From ZYF759 sp046297455 (GTDB lineage: Bacteria; Pseudomonadota; Alphaproteobacteria; Rhizobiales; Rhizobiaceae): DNA of 64,000 bases. A program made the translations under genes and the position numbers. Below the pieces are notes generated by a model. That model worked only from the letters and a program-made list of their open reading frames with translations. It was not told the origin of the DNA and did no database searches. How positions within the stretch are numbered: position 1 is the first letter of the stretch; each line of letters begins with the position of its first letter. Shown in pieces: positions 17,922 to 25,953 of this stretch. The stretch lies in contig JBKBIT010000012.1 in the NCBI GenBank assembly GCA_046297455.1, positions 1 to 64,000 of the forward strand, written 5' to 3'.

Positions 17922-17945
17922 CCCTGTGTTTGCGTCTACACAGGG
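17922..17945 (-). promoter_or_regulatory. Hairpin overlapping the fasciclin ribosome-binding site
   Basis: Inverted repeat CCCTGTGT (17922-17929) / ACACAGGG (17938-17945) with an 8-base loop. On the minus-strand mRNA the 3' arm contains the AGGG of the AGGGAGA Shine-Dalgarno about 8 bases before the ATG at 17911. Folding would mask part of the site, so translational control is possible. Confidence 0.45.
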
Positions 17946-18041
17946 GCTACACGGCAGAGCGCCCTTCGGATGCAGCCCTTCATCACATGCGTGTGAGGCC
18001 GGATTGACCGGCCTCACCAAGCTCTTCAGGCAGCGGCCGAA

Positions 18042-19871
18042 CTATTCGGCCGGCTGCTTGGGCTTCTTCTTGAACAGGGCCACCAGATTATCCCAGAGCT
18101 CGATCTTGGCGCCCTGGCGCTTCATGATGATGCCCTGCTGGAGGATCGACAGGAAGTTGTTCCACGCCCAGTAGATCACCAGACCGGCGGGGAACGTCGC
18201 CAGCAGGAAGGTGAACACCACCGGCATCCAGTTGAAAATCATCGCCTGTGTTGGGTCGGGCGGCGTCGGGTTCATGCGCATCTGCAGGAACATTGTGATG
18301 CCCATGATGATCGGCCACACGCCAACCAGCAGGAAGGCAGGGACGTCGTAGGGCAGGAGCCCGAACAGGTTGAAGATCGACGTCGGATCCGGCGCCGCCA
18401 GATCCTGGATCCAGCCGAAGAAGGGCGCATGCCGCATCTCGATGGTGACGTACAGCACCTTGTAGAGTGCGAAGAAGACCGGGATCTGGATCAGGATCGG
18501 CCAGCAGCCTGCCAGCGGATTGATCTTCTCCGTCTTGTACAGCTCCATCATCGCCTGCTGCTGCTTCATCTTGTCATCCGCGTATTTCTCGCGGATTTCC
18601 AGCATCTTGGGCTGGACCTTCTTCATGTTGGCCATCGACACGTAGGACTTGTTGGCCAGCGGAAAGAAGACGGCCTTCACGAGGACGGTGGTCGCCAGGA
18701 TCGCCAGGCCGAAATTGCCGAGCAAGCGGAACAGCCAGTCGATCACATAGAAGAGCGGCTTGGTGATGAAATAGAACCAGCCCCAGTCGATCAGCATCTC
18801 GAACTGGCGGATATTGTGCTGCGCTTCGTAGCCGTCGACGATATGAACTTCCTTGGCGCCGGCGAAGACCATGTTCTCGACGGTCACCGCCTGACCGGGC
18901 GCAACGGCGATGCCATCGGTCAGAAAGTCAACCTGGTAGCGCTCGCGGCCATCGTCGAAAAAGGCATAACGCGGCTGGAAACTCTCGCCGCCACGGGGAA
19001 TCAGCGTCACGGCCCAGTATTTGTCGGTGATGCCGAACCAGCCGTCACGCGAGCGGCCGGGCTGGATCTGTCGTTCGTCGCGAACACGCGAATAGTTGAT
19101 TTCCTGCAGCCCTTCCTCGCCGGTCACGCCGATAAGGCCTTCGTGCAGGATGAAGAAGCCTTCGATCTGCGGCGTGCCGATGCGGGTCACCCGGCCATAG
19201 TTGAACAGGTTGACCGCCTCGTCGCCCTCGTTGCGCACCACGTCCGAATAGGTGAACAGGTAGTTCTCGTCGACCGTGATCGTGCGCTCAAAAGTGATGC
19301 CGGCATCGTTGGTATAGGTCAACGTCACCGGCGTGTCGGGCGTCAGCACCGCGCCGGCAGTGGCCTGCCACTCGGTCTGCGGTCCCGGCAGGCTGCCGGC
19401 CTGCTGACCACCCGTGTAGCCGATCTCGGCGTAGTAGCCATCCGACAGCGACGACGGGTTCAACAGTTCGATGTTGGGCGAATTGGGTTCAACGGTGACG
19501 CGGTAGTCCTTGAGGACCAGATCGTCGATGCGTGCACCCGTCAGGTTGATCGAGCCGGCGAGCCGCGGCGTATCGATGTTGACGCGCTGCGTGGAAGCGA
19601 GCGCTGCCTGGCGACCCTGGCCGGTCGGTACCGTGGTGCCGGCGCCTGGAACGGAGGGCTGCGCGGCCGGCTGCCCTGGCAGGTCGGGATCGACCGGCTG
19701 GGGAAGATCGGACGCTTCGCCCGGCTGAACCTGCTGCTCGGACGCCTCGATGCGCGCAAGTTCGCGCTCGCGCTCGGCCTCGATGCGCGGGTTCATGTAG
19801 AACAACTGCCAGAGCGTGAGGATCAGAACCGACAGCGCGATCGTGATCAGGAAGTTGCGGCTGTTTTCCAT
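18042..19871 (-). CDS. yidC: Membrane protein insertase YidC
   Basis: 609 residues, normal for Gram-negative YidC. N-terminal membrane anchor (ITIALSVLILTLWQLFYM), a large periplasmic beta domain (about 80-350), then the conserved C-terminal insertase core with YVSMANMKKVQPKMLEIREKY, KINPLAGCWPILIQIPVFFALYKVL and GLVIYWAWNNFLSILQQ. It inserts inner-membrane proteins alone or with Sec. It is third in the rpmH-rnpA-yidC order. The C-terminus is basic (KKKPKQP). Confidence 0.97.
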   Translation of the reverse strand: MENSRNFLITIALSVLILTLWQLFYMNPRIEAERERELARIEASEQQVQPGEASDLPQPVDPDLPGQPAAQPSVPGAGTTVPTGQGRQAALASTQRVNIDTPRLAGSINLTGARIDDLVLKDYRVTVEPNSPNIELLNPSSLSDGYYAEIGYTGGQQAGSLPGPQTEWQATAGAVLTPDTPVTLTYTNDAGITFERTITVDENYLFTYSDVVRNEGDEAVNLFNYGRVTRIGTPQIEGFFILHEGLIGVTGEEGLQEINYSRVRDERQIQPGRSRDGWFGITDKYWAVTLIPRGGESFQPRYAFFDDGRERYQVDFLTDGIAVAPGQAVTVENMVFAGAKEVHIVDGYEAQHNIRQFEMLIDWGWFYFITKPLFYVIDWLFRLLGNFGLAILATTVLVKAVFFPLANKSYVSMANMKKVQPKMLEIREKYADDKMKQQQAMMELYKTEKINPLAGCWPILIQIPVFFALYKVLYVTIEMRHAPFFGWIQDLAAPDPTSIFNLFGLLPYDVPAFLLVGVWPIIMGITMFLQMRMNPTPPDPTQAMIFNWMPVVFTFLLATFPAGLVIYWAWNNFLSILQQGIIMKRQGAKIELWDNLVALFKKKPKQPAE

Positions 19872-19887
19872 CGGAGATCCCTGGACC

Positions 19888-20238
19888 CTAACCAGCGCCG
19901 CGAATGCGGCGCGAGAGTTCTCGCTTCAGTGACTCGAAAGGCACGTCGAGCACCTCGTTTCGTCCGACGACCACATAGTCATTTCCGGTCGCCATGTCAT
20001 TACCCGCATATTGGCGCACCGCTTCGCGGATGCGCCGCCGGATGCGATTACGGACGACCGCGTTGCCGACCTTGCGGGTCACTGTAATGCCCAAACGCGG
20101 CGGGTCTGCGTCCTTCCGGTCAAGTACTTCGAGCAGGAACAGCCGGCCGCGGCGCTTCTGGCCTGCTCGCACGGCCAGAAACTCCGAACGCTTCTTCAGG
20201 CGGCCGATCGTTCGCTTTTCGGCCGGCCGATCCTGCAA
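19888..20238 (-). CDS. rnpA: Ribonuclease P protein component
   Basis: 116 residues. RLKKRSEFLAVRAG near the N-terminus and RNRIRRRIREAVR (the RNR box) are diagnostic. It binds the RNase P RNA to mature tRNA 5' ends. No ATG is available before the conserved start; a TTG at 20238, 16 bases after the rpmH stop, is the best candidate with AGG upstream. Co-transcribed with rpmH and yidC. Confidence 0.95.
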   Translation of the reverse strand: MQDRPAEKRTIGRLKKRSEFLAVRAGQKRRGRLFLLEVLDRKDADPPRLGITVTRKVGNAVVRNRIRRRIREAVRQYAGNDMATGNDYVVVGRNEVLDVPFESLKRELSRRIRGAG

Positions 20239-20254
20239 TGGAAGAACCTGCGGA

Positions 20255-20389
20255 TCAGGCCGACAGGCGCTTGCGACCGCGGGCCCGGCGGGCTGCGATC
20301 ACGCGGCGTCCGCCGCTGGTTGCCATGCGCGCGCGAAAGCCGTGACGGCGCTTGCGGACGAGCTTGGAGGGCTGATAGGTGCGCTTCAT
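20255..20389 (-). CDS. rpmH: 50S ribosomal protein L34
   Basis: 44 residues, the full length of bacterial L34: it starts MKRTYQPSKLVRKRRHGFR and ends in a basic ARRARGRKRLSA tail. It is a structural protein of the large ribosomal subunit. First gene of the rpmH-rnpA-yidC operon, about 115 bases downstream of a strong promoter. Confidence 0.98.
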   Translation of the reverse strand: MKRTYQPSKLVRKRRHGFRARMATSGGRRVIAARRARGRKRLSA

Positions 20390-20510
20390 TTGTTTAACTA
20401 CCGCGGAGTGCGGCCCTTCTTGTATCTGACTCTTGAATGAGCAGGAGCATCGATCTTCTATCTGCGGCCAAGCCAATATGCGCCGGGCGTGCGGACCGAT
20501 CGTGGCGCGG

Positions 20511-20539
20511 CTTATAATTTCGTAGCCCGCGCGAGTCAA
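20511..20539 (-). promoter_or_regulatory. Sigma70 promoter of rpmH-rnpA-yidC
   Basis: Reading the minus strand: TTGACT (20534-20539), a 17-base spacer, TATAAG (20511-20516). This is close to consensus and properly oriented. The expected transcript start near 20504 leaves a 5' leader of about 115 bases before rpmH, rich in short inverted repeats. Confidence 0.75.
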
Positions 20540-20674
20540 CGTGTCGGGTACCAGACGAAGCCTGCGCGTCATGGAATCACGTTGCGGTGAGAATTGGGCC
20601 CAACACCGACAATTGACGTCCCTTGGGCGTGCTGGCCGTTGCATTGCCAGGCTGCGGGGTTCATGTGCTTGCCC

Positions 20675-21475
20675 ATGAACAGCAGCGAGAGCCAACGCAC
20701 GGTCGAGGGTGGCCGGGAAGACCCACGCGCCGCCGTGCCGGCTGACCCGGCGTTGGGGGGCGGCACCGCAACGTCCTGGACACGTCGACTGCTGCCGGTA
20801 GCGATCCTGATCGCCGCTCTCATCGCCGCCTATATTGGCGGGCTGCATCAATATGTCGGCATCGCCTATCTGGCCGAAAGCCGCGAAGCGCTGAAGCAGT
20901 TGGTTGCCGATCATCCCTTGCTGGCGCCACTCGTCTTCGCCGCGCTCTATGCGGCTGCCGTGGCAGTCGCCTTTCCGGCTGCTTGGGTGCTCACCCTGTT
21001 CGGCGGCTTTCTGTTCGGCTGGCTCCTGTCCACCTTTCTTGTAGCCTTCGCGGCCACCTTAGGCGCGAGCCTCCTGTTTCTGGCTGCCCGCAGCGCATTC
21101 GGCGAGAGTCTTCGCGGCCGGTTCAAGGGGCGACTGGCCTCGCTTGCGGAAGGTTTCGAACGCAACGCCTTTTCCTACCTGCTGGCGCTGAGGCTGGCAC
21201 CGGTGCTGCCCTTCTTCCTCGTCAATGTCGCGCCCGCCTTCTTCTCGGTCCGGCTGGGGACCTATGTTGCAGCGACCTTCATCGGGATCCTGCCCGGGGT
21301 ACTTGCCTATTCCTGGCTCGGACAGGGCCTTGAAAGCGCGCTGCTCGCGGCCGAGAGATCGGGCGAATCGCTGACACCTGCCGACCTGATCACGCTCGAA
21401 CTGACGATCGGCATGTTCCTGCTCGCGCTTGTCGTGGTTGCAGGCGCTGTAATAAAAAGCCTGCGCACGGGCTGA
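20675..21475 (+). CDS. TVP38/TMEM64 (SNARE-associated/DedA-like) membrane protein
   Basis: 266 residues from the ATG at 20675; an ATG at 20663 is the alternative. About six spans. The VTT-domain core is visible: FPAAWVLTLFGGFLFGWL, then the polar FLAARSAFGESLRGRFKGRL and LALRLAPVLPFFLVNVAPAFF. Family members are inner-membrane lipid-handling or scramblase-like proteins. It stands next to a mercuric-reductase-like flavoprotein, a pair seen often in proteobacteria, and is divergent from rpmH. Confidence 0.88.
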   Translation: MNSSESQRTVEGGREDPRAAVPADPALGGGTATSWTRRLLPVAILIAALIAAYIGGLHQYVGIAYLAESREALKQLVADHPLLAPLVFAALYAAAVAVAFPAAWVLTLFGGFLFGWLLSTFLVAFAATLGASLLFLAARSAFGESLRGRFKGRLASLAEGFERNAFSYLLALRLAPVLPFFLVNVAPAFFSVRLGTYVAATFIGILPGVLAYSWLGQGLESALLAAERSGESLTPADLITLELTIGMFLLALVVVAGAVIKSLRTG

Positions 21476-21541
21476 TGGACAACTGGCATCGACAACCGGG
21501 CGCGCCTGTGGGGGCGGGCGCCGAGGGGAGCATCGACAAGA

Positions 21542-22969
21542 ATGGCGAAACCGCTCAGGCCTGACATCTGCGTCATCGGCGCAGGATCCGGTGGGTTGAC
21601 CGTTGCGGCGGCGGCCGCCTCCTTCGGCGTACCGGTGGTGCTGATCGAGCGCGACCGGATGGGCGGAGATTGCCTGAACACGGGCTGCGTGCCGTCCAAA
21701 TCCCTGCTGTCGGCCGCGCGAAGCGCCGAAACGATCCGCCACGCCGCCGATTTCGGCTTGCATGCTGCCGTGCCGGAGATCGATTTCAAGGCCGTGAACC
21801 GGCATGTCCAGACGGTCATCGACGCCATCGCGCCCAACGATTCGATCGAGCGCTTCACCGCCCTCGGCGTGCGCGTGATCAAGGGGGAAGCGCAGTTCGT
21901 CGATCGGCGTACCGTGCGCGTCGGCGATGTCGAGATCAGGGCCAGGCGATTTGTCATCGCCACCGGCTCCTCGCCGATGATCCCGCGCATTCCCGGCATT
22001 GAGGATGTCCCTTATCTCACCAACGAGACGATCTTCGAGCGCAAGCGGCGGATGCGGCGGCTGGTCGTGATCGGCGGTGGCCCGATCGGCCTGGAAATGG
22101 CGCAGGCGCATCGCCGGCTGGGCTCCGAGGTCACGGTTCTGGAGGTAGGCCGGATCCTGTCGCGCGAAGACGACGAGATCACTGCCATCGTCCGGCGCCG
22201 GCTTGCCGCCGAGGGCGTCGACATCAGAGAGCGTGTCCGGATTCGACGCGTGGAGCCCTGGGGCAATACGGGCGCCCGCATCCATGTCGACGACGATGGC
22301 GCATCGCACACGATTGACGCCACCCACCTTCTGGTGGCCACGGGGCGCAAGCCCAATCTCGACGGCCTGGGGCTGGAGGCGGCGCGCGTGCGTCACACGC
22401 CCAAGGGCATCGCGGTAAACGCCCGGCTGCGCAGTTCCAACCGGCGCATCTATGCCATCGGCGACGTTACCGGCAGGGCCGCCTTCACCCATGCGGCCAA
22501 CTACCATGCCGGCCTCGTCCTGCGTTCGATCCTGTTCCGCCTGCGCACCAATGTCGAGGCGGCCGCCATTCCCCGGGTCACCTTCACGGAACCGGAAATC
22601 GCCCATGTCGGGCTGAGCGAGGCCGAGGCGCGCGATGCCCGCTACCGCCCCCGTGTCCTGCGCTGGCCCTATGCGGAAAACGATCGCGCCCAGGCCGAAC
22701 GTAAGACGGAAGGCCATATCAAGATCGTCGCCGACCGGCGTGGCCGGATCCTGGGCGTGTCGATCGTCGGCGCCAATGCCGGCGAGATGATCGCCATGTG
22801 GGCGCTGGCCGTGTCCAAACGAATGCGCGTCGGTGACATTGCCAACCTGGTTTTCCCCTACCCCACATTCAGCGAAATTGGCAAAAGAGCCGCCATCGCC
22901 TATTTTTCTCCTGCGACACGCCGTCCGGCGGTGCGCAGGCTGATTCGCTTCTTGCGCATCTTCGGTTGA
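21542..22969 (+). CDS. Dihydrolipoamide dehydrogenase/mercuric reductase-like flavoprotein
   Basis: 475 residues. FAD site GAGSGGLTVAAAAA (17-30), redox disulfide GGDCLNTGCVPSKS (about 41-54), NAD site VIGGGPIGLEMAQ and FAD site YAIGDVTGRAAFTH are intact. The C-terminal dimer domain has LVFPYPTFSEI, where lipoamide dehydrogenases have a HxHPTxSE motif; the catalytic His is replaced (YPTFSE), so it is not a standard Lpd. No mercury-binding Cys pair is seen at the C-terminus. Probably a disulfide/thiol reductase of unknown substrate paired with the TVP38 protein. Confidence 0.88.
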   Translation: MAKPLRPDICVIGAGSGGLTVAAAAASFGVPVVLIERDRMGGDCLNTGCVPSKSLLSAARSAETIRHAADFGLHAAVPEIDFKAVNRHVQTVIDAIAPNDSIERFTALGVRVIKGEAQFVDRRTVRVGDVEIRARRFVIATGSSPMIPRIPGIEDVPYLTNETIFERKRRMRRLVVIGGGPIGLEMAQAHRRLGSEVTVLEVGRILSREDDEITAIVRRRLAAEGVDIRERVRIRRVEPWGNTGARIHVDDDGASHTIDATHLLVATGRKPNLDGLGLEAARVRHTPKGIAVNARLRSSNRRIYAIGDVTGRAAFTHAANYHAGLVLRSILFRLRTNVEAAAIPRVTFTEPEIAHVGLSEAEARDARYRPRVLRWPYAENDRAQAERKTEGHIKIVADRRGRILGVSIVGANAGEMIAMWALAVSKRMRVGDIANLVFPYPTFSEIGKRAAIAYFSPATRRPAVRRLIRFLRIFG

Positions 22970-23008
22970 AGGGACGGGCCATCGGCCCGTCGGGGAGCAC
23001 CGGATCCT

Positions 23009-24502
23009 ATGAGTGGCGCCGTAAATGACGACAGGCAGGAGGACGGAGCAAGGCCGCCCAGCGACGTGCCATTGTCGCGCGGGCTGTCCACGAAGCTCCT
23101 GCTGCTCACCGTGCTGTTCGTCATGCTGGCCGAAGTGCTGATCTTCATGCCGTCGATCGCCAATTTCAGGATCGGTTGGCTGCAGGAACGCTTGTCGACC
23201 GCGGCCGCCGTCGGTCTCGTGCTGGTCGAAAGCGAACCGGTCAACCTGTCGCGCGCGGCCCAGGACGACGTGCTGATGGCGATCGGCGCGCGCGCGGTGG
23301 CGGTCCGCGACGAAGGCGCCTCGAGCCTGCTGGTTGTCTCCGAGATGCCTGAAATCATCGATGAACATGTCGAACTCGGCGCGGTGACGATGGCCAACGC
23401 CATGTCGGCCGCCCTCGACACGCTGATCTTCGGCGGCCAGCGCACCTTGCGCGTGTTCGGCCCGGTCGCCGAAAGCGACAAGGAGTTCGAGATCATCATT
23501 CCCGATGCCGCTTTGCGCCAGGCGATGCTTGTCTACGCGCGCAACATCGCCATCCTGTCGCTCATCATATCGCTGATCACGGCTTCGCTGGTCTTCTACG
23601 CCATCACGCGGATCATGATTCGCCCGATCCGGGCCATGACCCGCTCCATCCTCTCCTTTGCGGAGGCGCCGGAGGATCCTGGCCGGGTGATCCGACCGGC
23701 TGCGCGCGACGACGAGATCGGCGTAGCCGAACGCCAGCTCGCCGAGATGCAGCGCGAACTGCAGCGCACGCTGGCGGAAAGACGGCACCTGGCCGATCTC
23801 GGCCTGGCCGTCTCCAAGATCAATCACGACATGCGCAACATGCTCACCTCCGCGCAGCTGATATCCGACCGTCTGCGCGGGGTAGACGACGAGACCGTGC
23901 AGCGGCTGGTGCCCAAGATGGTGCGGGCTCTGGACCGGGCGGTGTCCTATACGCAGGGCGTGCTGGCCTATGGCCGTACCCAGGAAGCGCCGCCGGCCCG
24001 CCGCCGGGTCCGGCTGAAGGCGCTTGTGGAGGAGGTCTTCGAACTGGTCGAGCTTGCCGCATCACCCGACACCGTGCTGGTCAACGACATTGGAGATCAG
24101 TTCGAGGTCGATGCCGACGCCGACCAGCTTTTCCGGGTGCTGGCCAATATGTGCCGCAACTCGGTGCAGGCCATGGCGGGCTCCGGCGATGCCGGCATCG
24201 TGGTCCGCCGGCTGAGCGTTGCCGCCTCGCGCGAGGGCAGCGTGGCGCGCATCCTTGTCGAGGATACCGGGCCGGGCCTGCCCAAGAAGGCGCGCGAGAA
24301 TCTGTTTTCCGCCTTCAGGGGTTCGGCGCGCACCGGCGGGACCGGGCTTGGGCTTGCCATCGCCCATGAACTCGTGCGCGCGCATGGCGGCGCAATCGAG
24401 CTCCTCGAGAGCCGCGGCGGGCGCACGGCCTTCGCGCTGACCATTCCCGACCAGCCCGTCCTCCTGGAAGAAGCTCGCGGCCATCTGCGGCGGCCGGCCT
24501 GA
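23009..24502 (+). CDS. Orphan sensor histidine kinase
   Basis: 497 residues. Two spans (about 29-52 and 178-202) enclose a periplasmic sensor region of about 125 residues, followed by HAMP. The phospho-acceptor is His273 in SKINHDMRNMLTSAQL. The N box is MCRNSVQAM, G1 EDTGPGLP and G2 GTGLGLA. The INHDMRN box is a variant of the usual HExRNPL. No response regulator lies within the window, so the partner is encoded elsewhere. It follows the flavoprotein by 39 bases and may sense a redox or envelope state with it (inference). Confidence 0.9.
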   Translation: MSGAVNDDRQEDGARPPSDVPLSRGLSTKLLLLTVLFVMLAEVLIFMPSIANFRIGWLQERLSTAAAVGLVLVESEPVNLSRAAQDDVLMAIGARAVAVRDEGASSLLVVSEMPEIIDEHVELGAVTMANAMSAALDTLIFGGQRTLRVFGPVAESDKEFEIIIPDAALRQAMLVYARNIAILSLIISLITASLVFYAITRIMIRPIRAMTRSILSFAEAPEDPGRVIRPAARDDEIGVAERQLAEMQRELQRTLAERRHLADLGLAVSKINHDMRNMLTSAQLISDRLRGVDDETVQRLVPKMVRALDRAVSYTQGVLAYGRTQEAPPARRRVRLKALVEEVFELVELAASPDTVLVNDIGDQFEVDADADQLFRVLANMCRNSVQAMAGSGDAGIVVRRLSVAASREGSVARILVEDTGPGLPKKARENLFSAFRGSARTGGTGLGLAIAHELVRAHGGAIELLESRGGRTAFALTIPDQPVLLEEARGHLRRPA

Positions 24503-24590
24503 GACGCGGACGTCGCTGCAGCGGACGTCGCTCGGCTGCCGCTGCATCGAACGGATTTCGTTGGCATCGCGCTTTTTGCAAATCCCTCGC

Positions 24591-24619
24591 TTGCATTTGC
24601 GCGCGTGTGTAGCTAGGTA
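24591..24619 (+). promoter_or_regulatory. Candidate promoter of tRNA-Arg
   Basis: TTGCAT (24591-24596), 17-base spacer, TAGGTA (24614-24619); expected start about 50 bases before the tRNA. Moderate match to the alphaproteobacterial housekeeping consensus. Confidence 0.4.
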
Positions 24620-24677
24620 ACCGGCTCATCGACGCGGGGCGCGCGCCCCGCCGATGAAATGACCTTGAAGGTCATGC

Positions 24678-24754
24678 GCGCCCGTAGCTCAGCTGGATAG
24701 AGCACCAGACTACGAATCTGGGGGTCAGAGGTTCGAATCCTTTCGGGCGCGCCA
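24678..24754 (+). tRNA. tRNA-Arg (anticodon ACG)
   Basis: 77 bases with encoded CCA. Acceptor arm GCGCCCG (24678-24684) pairs with CGGGCGC (24744-24750). The D-arm GCTC/GAGC, anticodon stem CCAGA/TCTGG with loop CTACGAA (anticodon ACG), and T-loop TTCGAAT are all intact. It reads CGU/CGC/CGA after A34 deamination. The antisense strand gives a well-known false protein, which I reject. Confidence 0.97.
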
Positions 24755-24978
24755 AATCCTACAACTCCGAAATGAGCCTGGGCATCGATCAGCGGTCTGC
24801 TTCGGGGTGAAAGCGGAATGGTGGCTTTCGGATTGCCGGGCTGGAAAGCCGCCCTCACCGCAAAAATCCCTTGGAACTCACCTACTTTTGCAACCGAAAT
24901 TGGCCGTGGATTTCAGGGCGACCATTCTGTGGCGAAAACTCTAGGATATTCGCGACAGATCGGCGGCTAAGCGGACGG

Positions 24979-25584
24979 TCAGCAGGATTGAAGTTCTTGA
25001 AGCCAAGCATGCCCCGGATGCAGCGCCTCCAGCCAGCGGCATAGCGAGGATTGCTCGCTGGAGTTCAGCCGAGGCAAGGCATTGCGGAAGTCCAGATGAT
25101 CTTTCTCGCGGGCGTGCTTGGCTTTGAAGAGCAGGACGATATGCGGCGCCAGATACCGGATGCCACCCGCTGTTGCACGTATGGCTTTGGCTCGCGGCAG
25201 GGTGAAAGATGGATCGCGCTTGTAGACCCACATGTCCGGCAATCCCCGATCGACCATCATGTCGACGCGCCAGCGCCTGGCACCAATATCCGCGCCCCAC
25301 AGCTGCCAGACACCTATGGGCAGAGTTTCACCCAGGGGTAGATGATCACACCTTCCATCCTTCACGGTGAAGAACTCCAGACCCGACAGGATGCCGCGAT
25401 AGCGGTGAGTCTTGCTGACAGGCACCGAGAACTCCAGGTCTTCATGCGCACGGGTCGGCTCACCGTGCCAAAGGTCCAGGGCCCAGCCGCCTACGACATA
25501 CCAGTCCGTGTCTGATCCACCGAGACGGGCAAACAATTCATCCGGGGACCATGGTTCCCAAGCGTCATCTGGTGGTGGCTGCAA
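24979..25584 (-). CDS. ANT/Lnu-like nucleotidyltransferase-fold protein
   Basis: 201 residues from a TTG at 25584 (AGGAG ten bases upstream); the frame stays open to 25770 but that part shows no homology and has no ATG. Core motif DWYVVGGWALDLWHGEPTR then HEDLEFSV is the minimal nucleotidyltransferase fold seen in lincosamide and ANT(2'')-type enzymes (GGWAxD, then an acidic HxDxE). RRWRVDMMVDRG may supply the third acidic residue. Substrate is unknown; resistance is one family role. It stands alone just past tRNA-Arg, and its base composition is a little lower in GC than its neighbours. Confidence 0.7.
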   Translation of the reverse strand: MQPPPDDAWEPWSPDELFARLGGSDTDWYVVGGWALDLWHGEPTRAHEDLEFSVPVSKTHRYRGILSGLEFFTVKDGRCDHLPLGETLPIGVWQLWGADIGARRWRVDMMVDRGLPDMWVYKRDPSFTLPRAKAIRATAGGIRYLAPHIVLLFKAKHAREKDHLDFRNALPRLNSSEQSSLCRWLEALHPGHAWLQELQSC

Positions 25585-25953
25585 TGAAGCGTTGCTCCTG
25601 ATCGGACGGAGAATGCCGGATACGTCAACCGGTCCCCCCTGTTCAATAGCGGCTTTGGGCTCAAACGGACTGTCGCGAAAACTCCGGCCAACATGATGGT
25701 TCCGTGCCGAACTTCTGCGACAGATATCGCCGATGCGGCGAGCACCAGCATTGTCCGGTTCCAGGAGCAATCACCGCCGGCACGCCTTCCCTTCTGCTGC
25801 GCGTTCATGACCGATGGCAGCTCCGCCCTGGGGAACAGGTCGTACCACTCGGCCTCGAAAGCCTTTGGGCTTGGTGCAACATCCGCCATCGTCAGTTGCG
25901 GACCAGGCATCTGGTTGGGGACGTCGCGCTAGGTGATCGGCACCCTGCGCACA
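25585..25953 (-). other. Intergenic stretch with no supportable gene
   Basis: 369 bases between the nucleotidyltransferase and the DadA-like gene. Open frames exist on both strands but none has a convincing start, ribosome-binding site or recognisable family. A minus-strand frame (25491-25910) could be a decayed gene remnant; I cannot show it. Confidence 0.5.

Noticed and set aside
18429..20087. Plus-strand 552-residue open frame
   Set aside because: Antisense shadow of yidC and rnpA.
21059..23827. Minus-strand 922-residue open frame
   Set aside because: It lies opposite the flavoprotein and histidine-kinase genes; composition (His/Asp/Arg-rich) is that of an antisense frame.
24506..24532. 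Direct repeat GCGGACGTCGCT, two copies 15 bases apart
   Set aside because: Too short and only two copies; probably chance in GC-rich sequence after the kinase stop.
24613..24858. Minus-strand 81-residue open frame containing GAPERIRTSDPQIRSLVLY
   Set aside because: It is the antisense of the tRNA-Arg; this peptide is a well-known false annotation arising from such tRNA genes.
25491..25910. Minus-strand 139-residue open frame overlapping the nucleotidyltransferase
   Set aside because: It overlaps a better supported gene in another frame and shows no family motif. A pseudogene remnant remains possible but cannot be shown.
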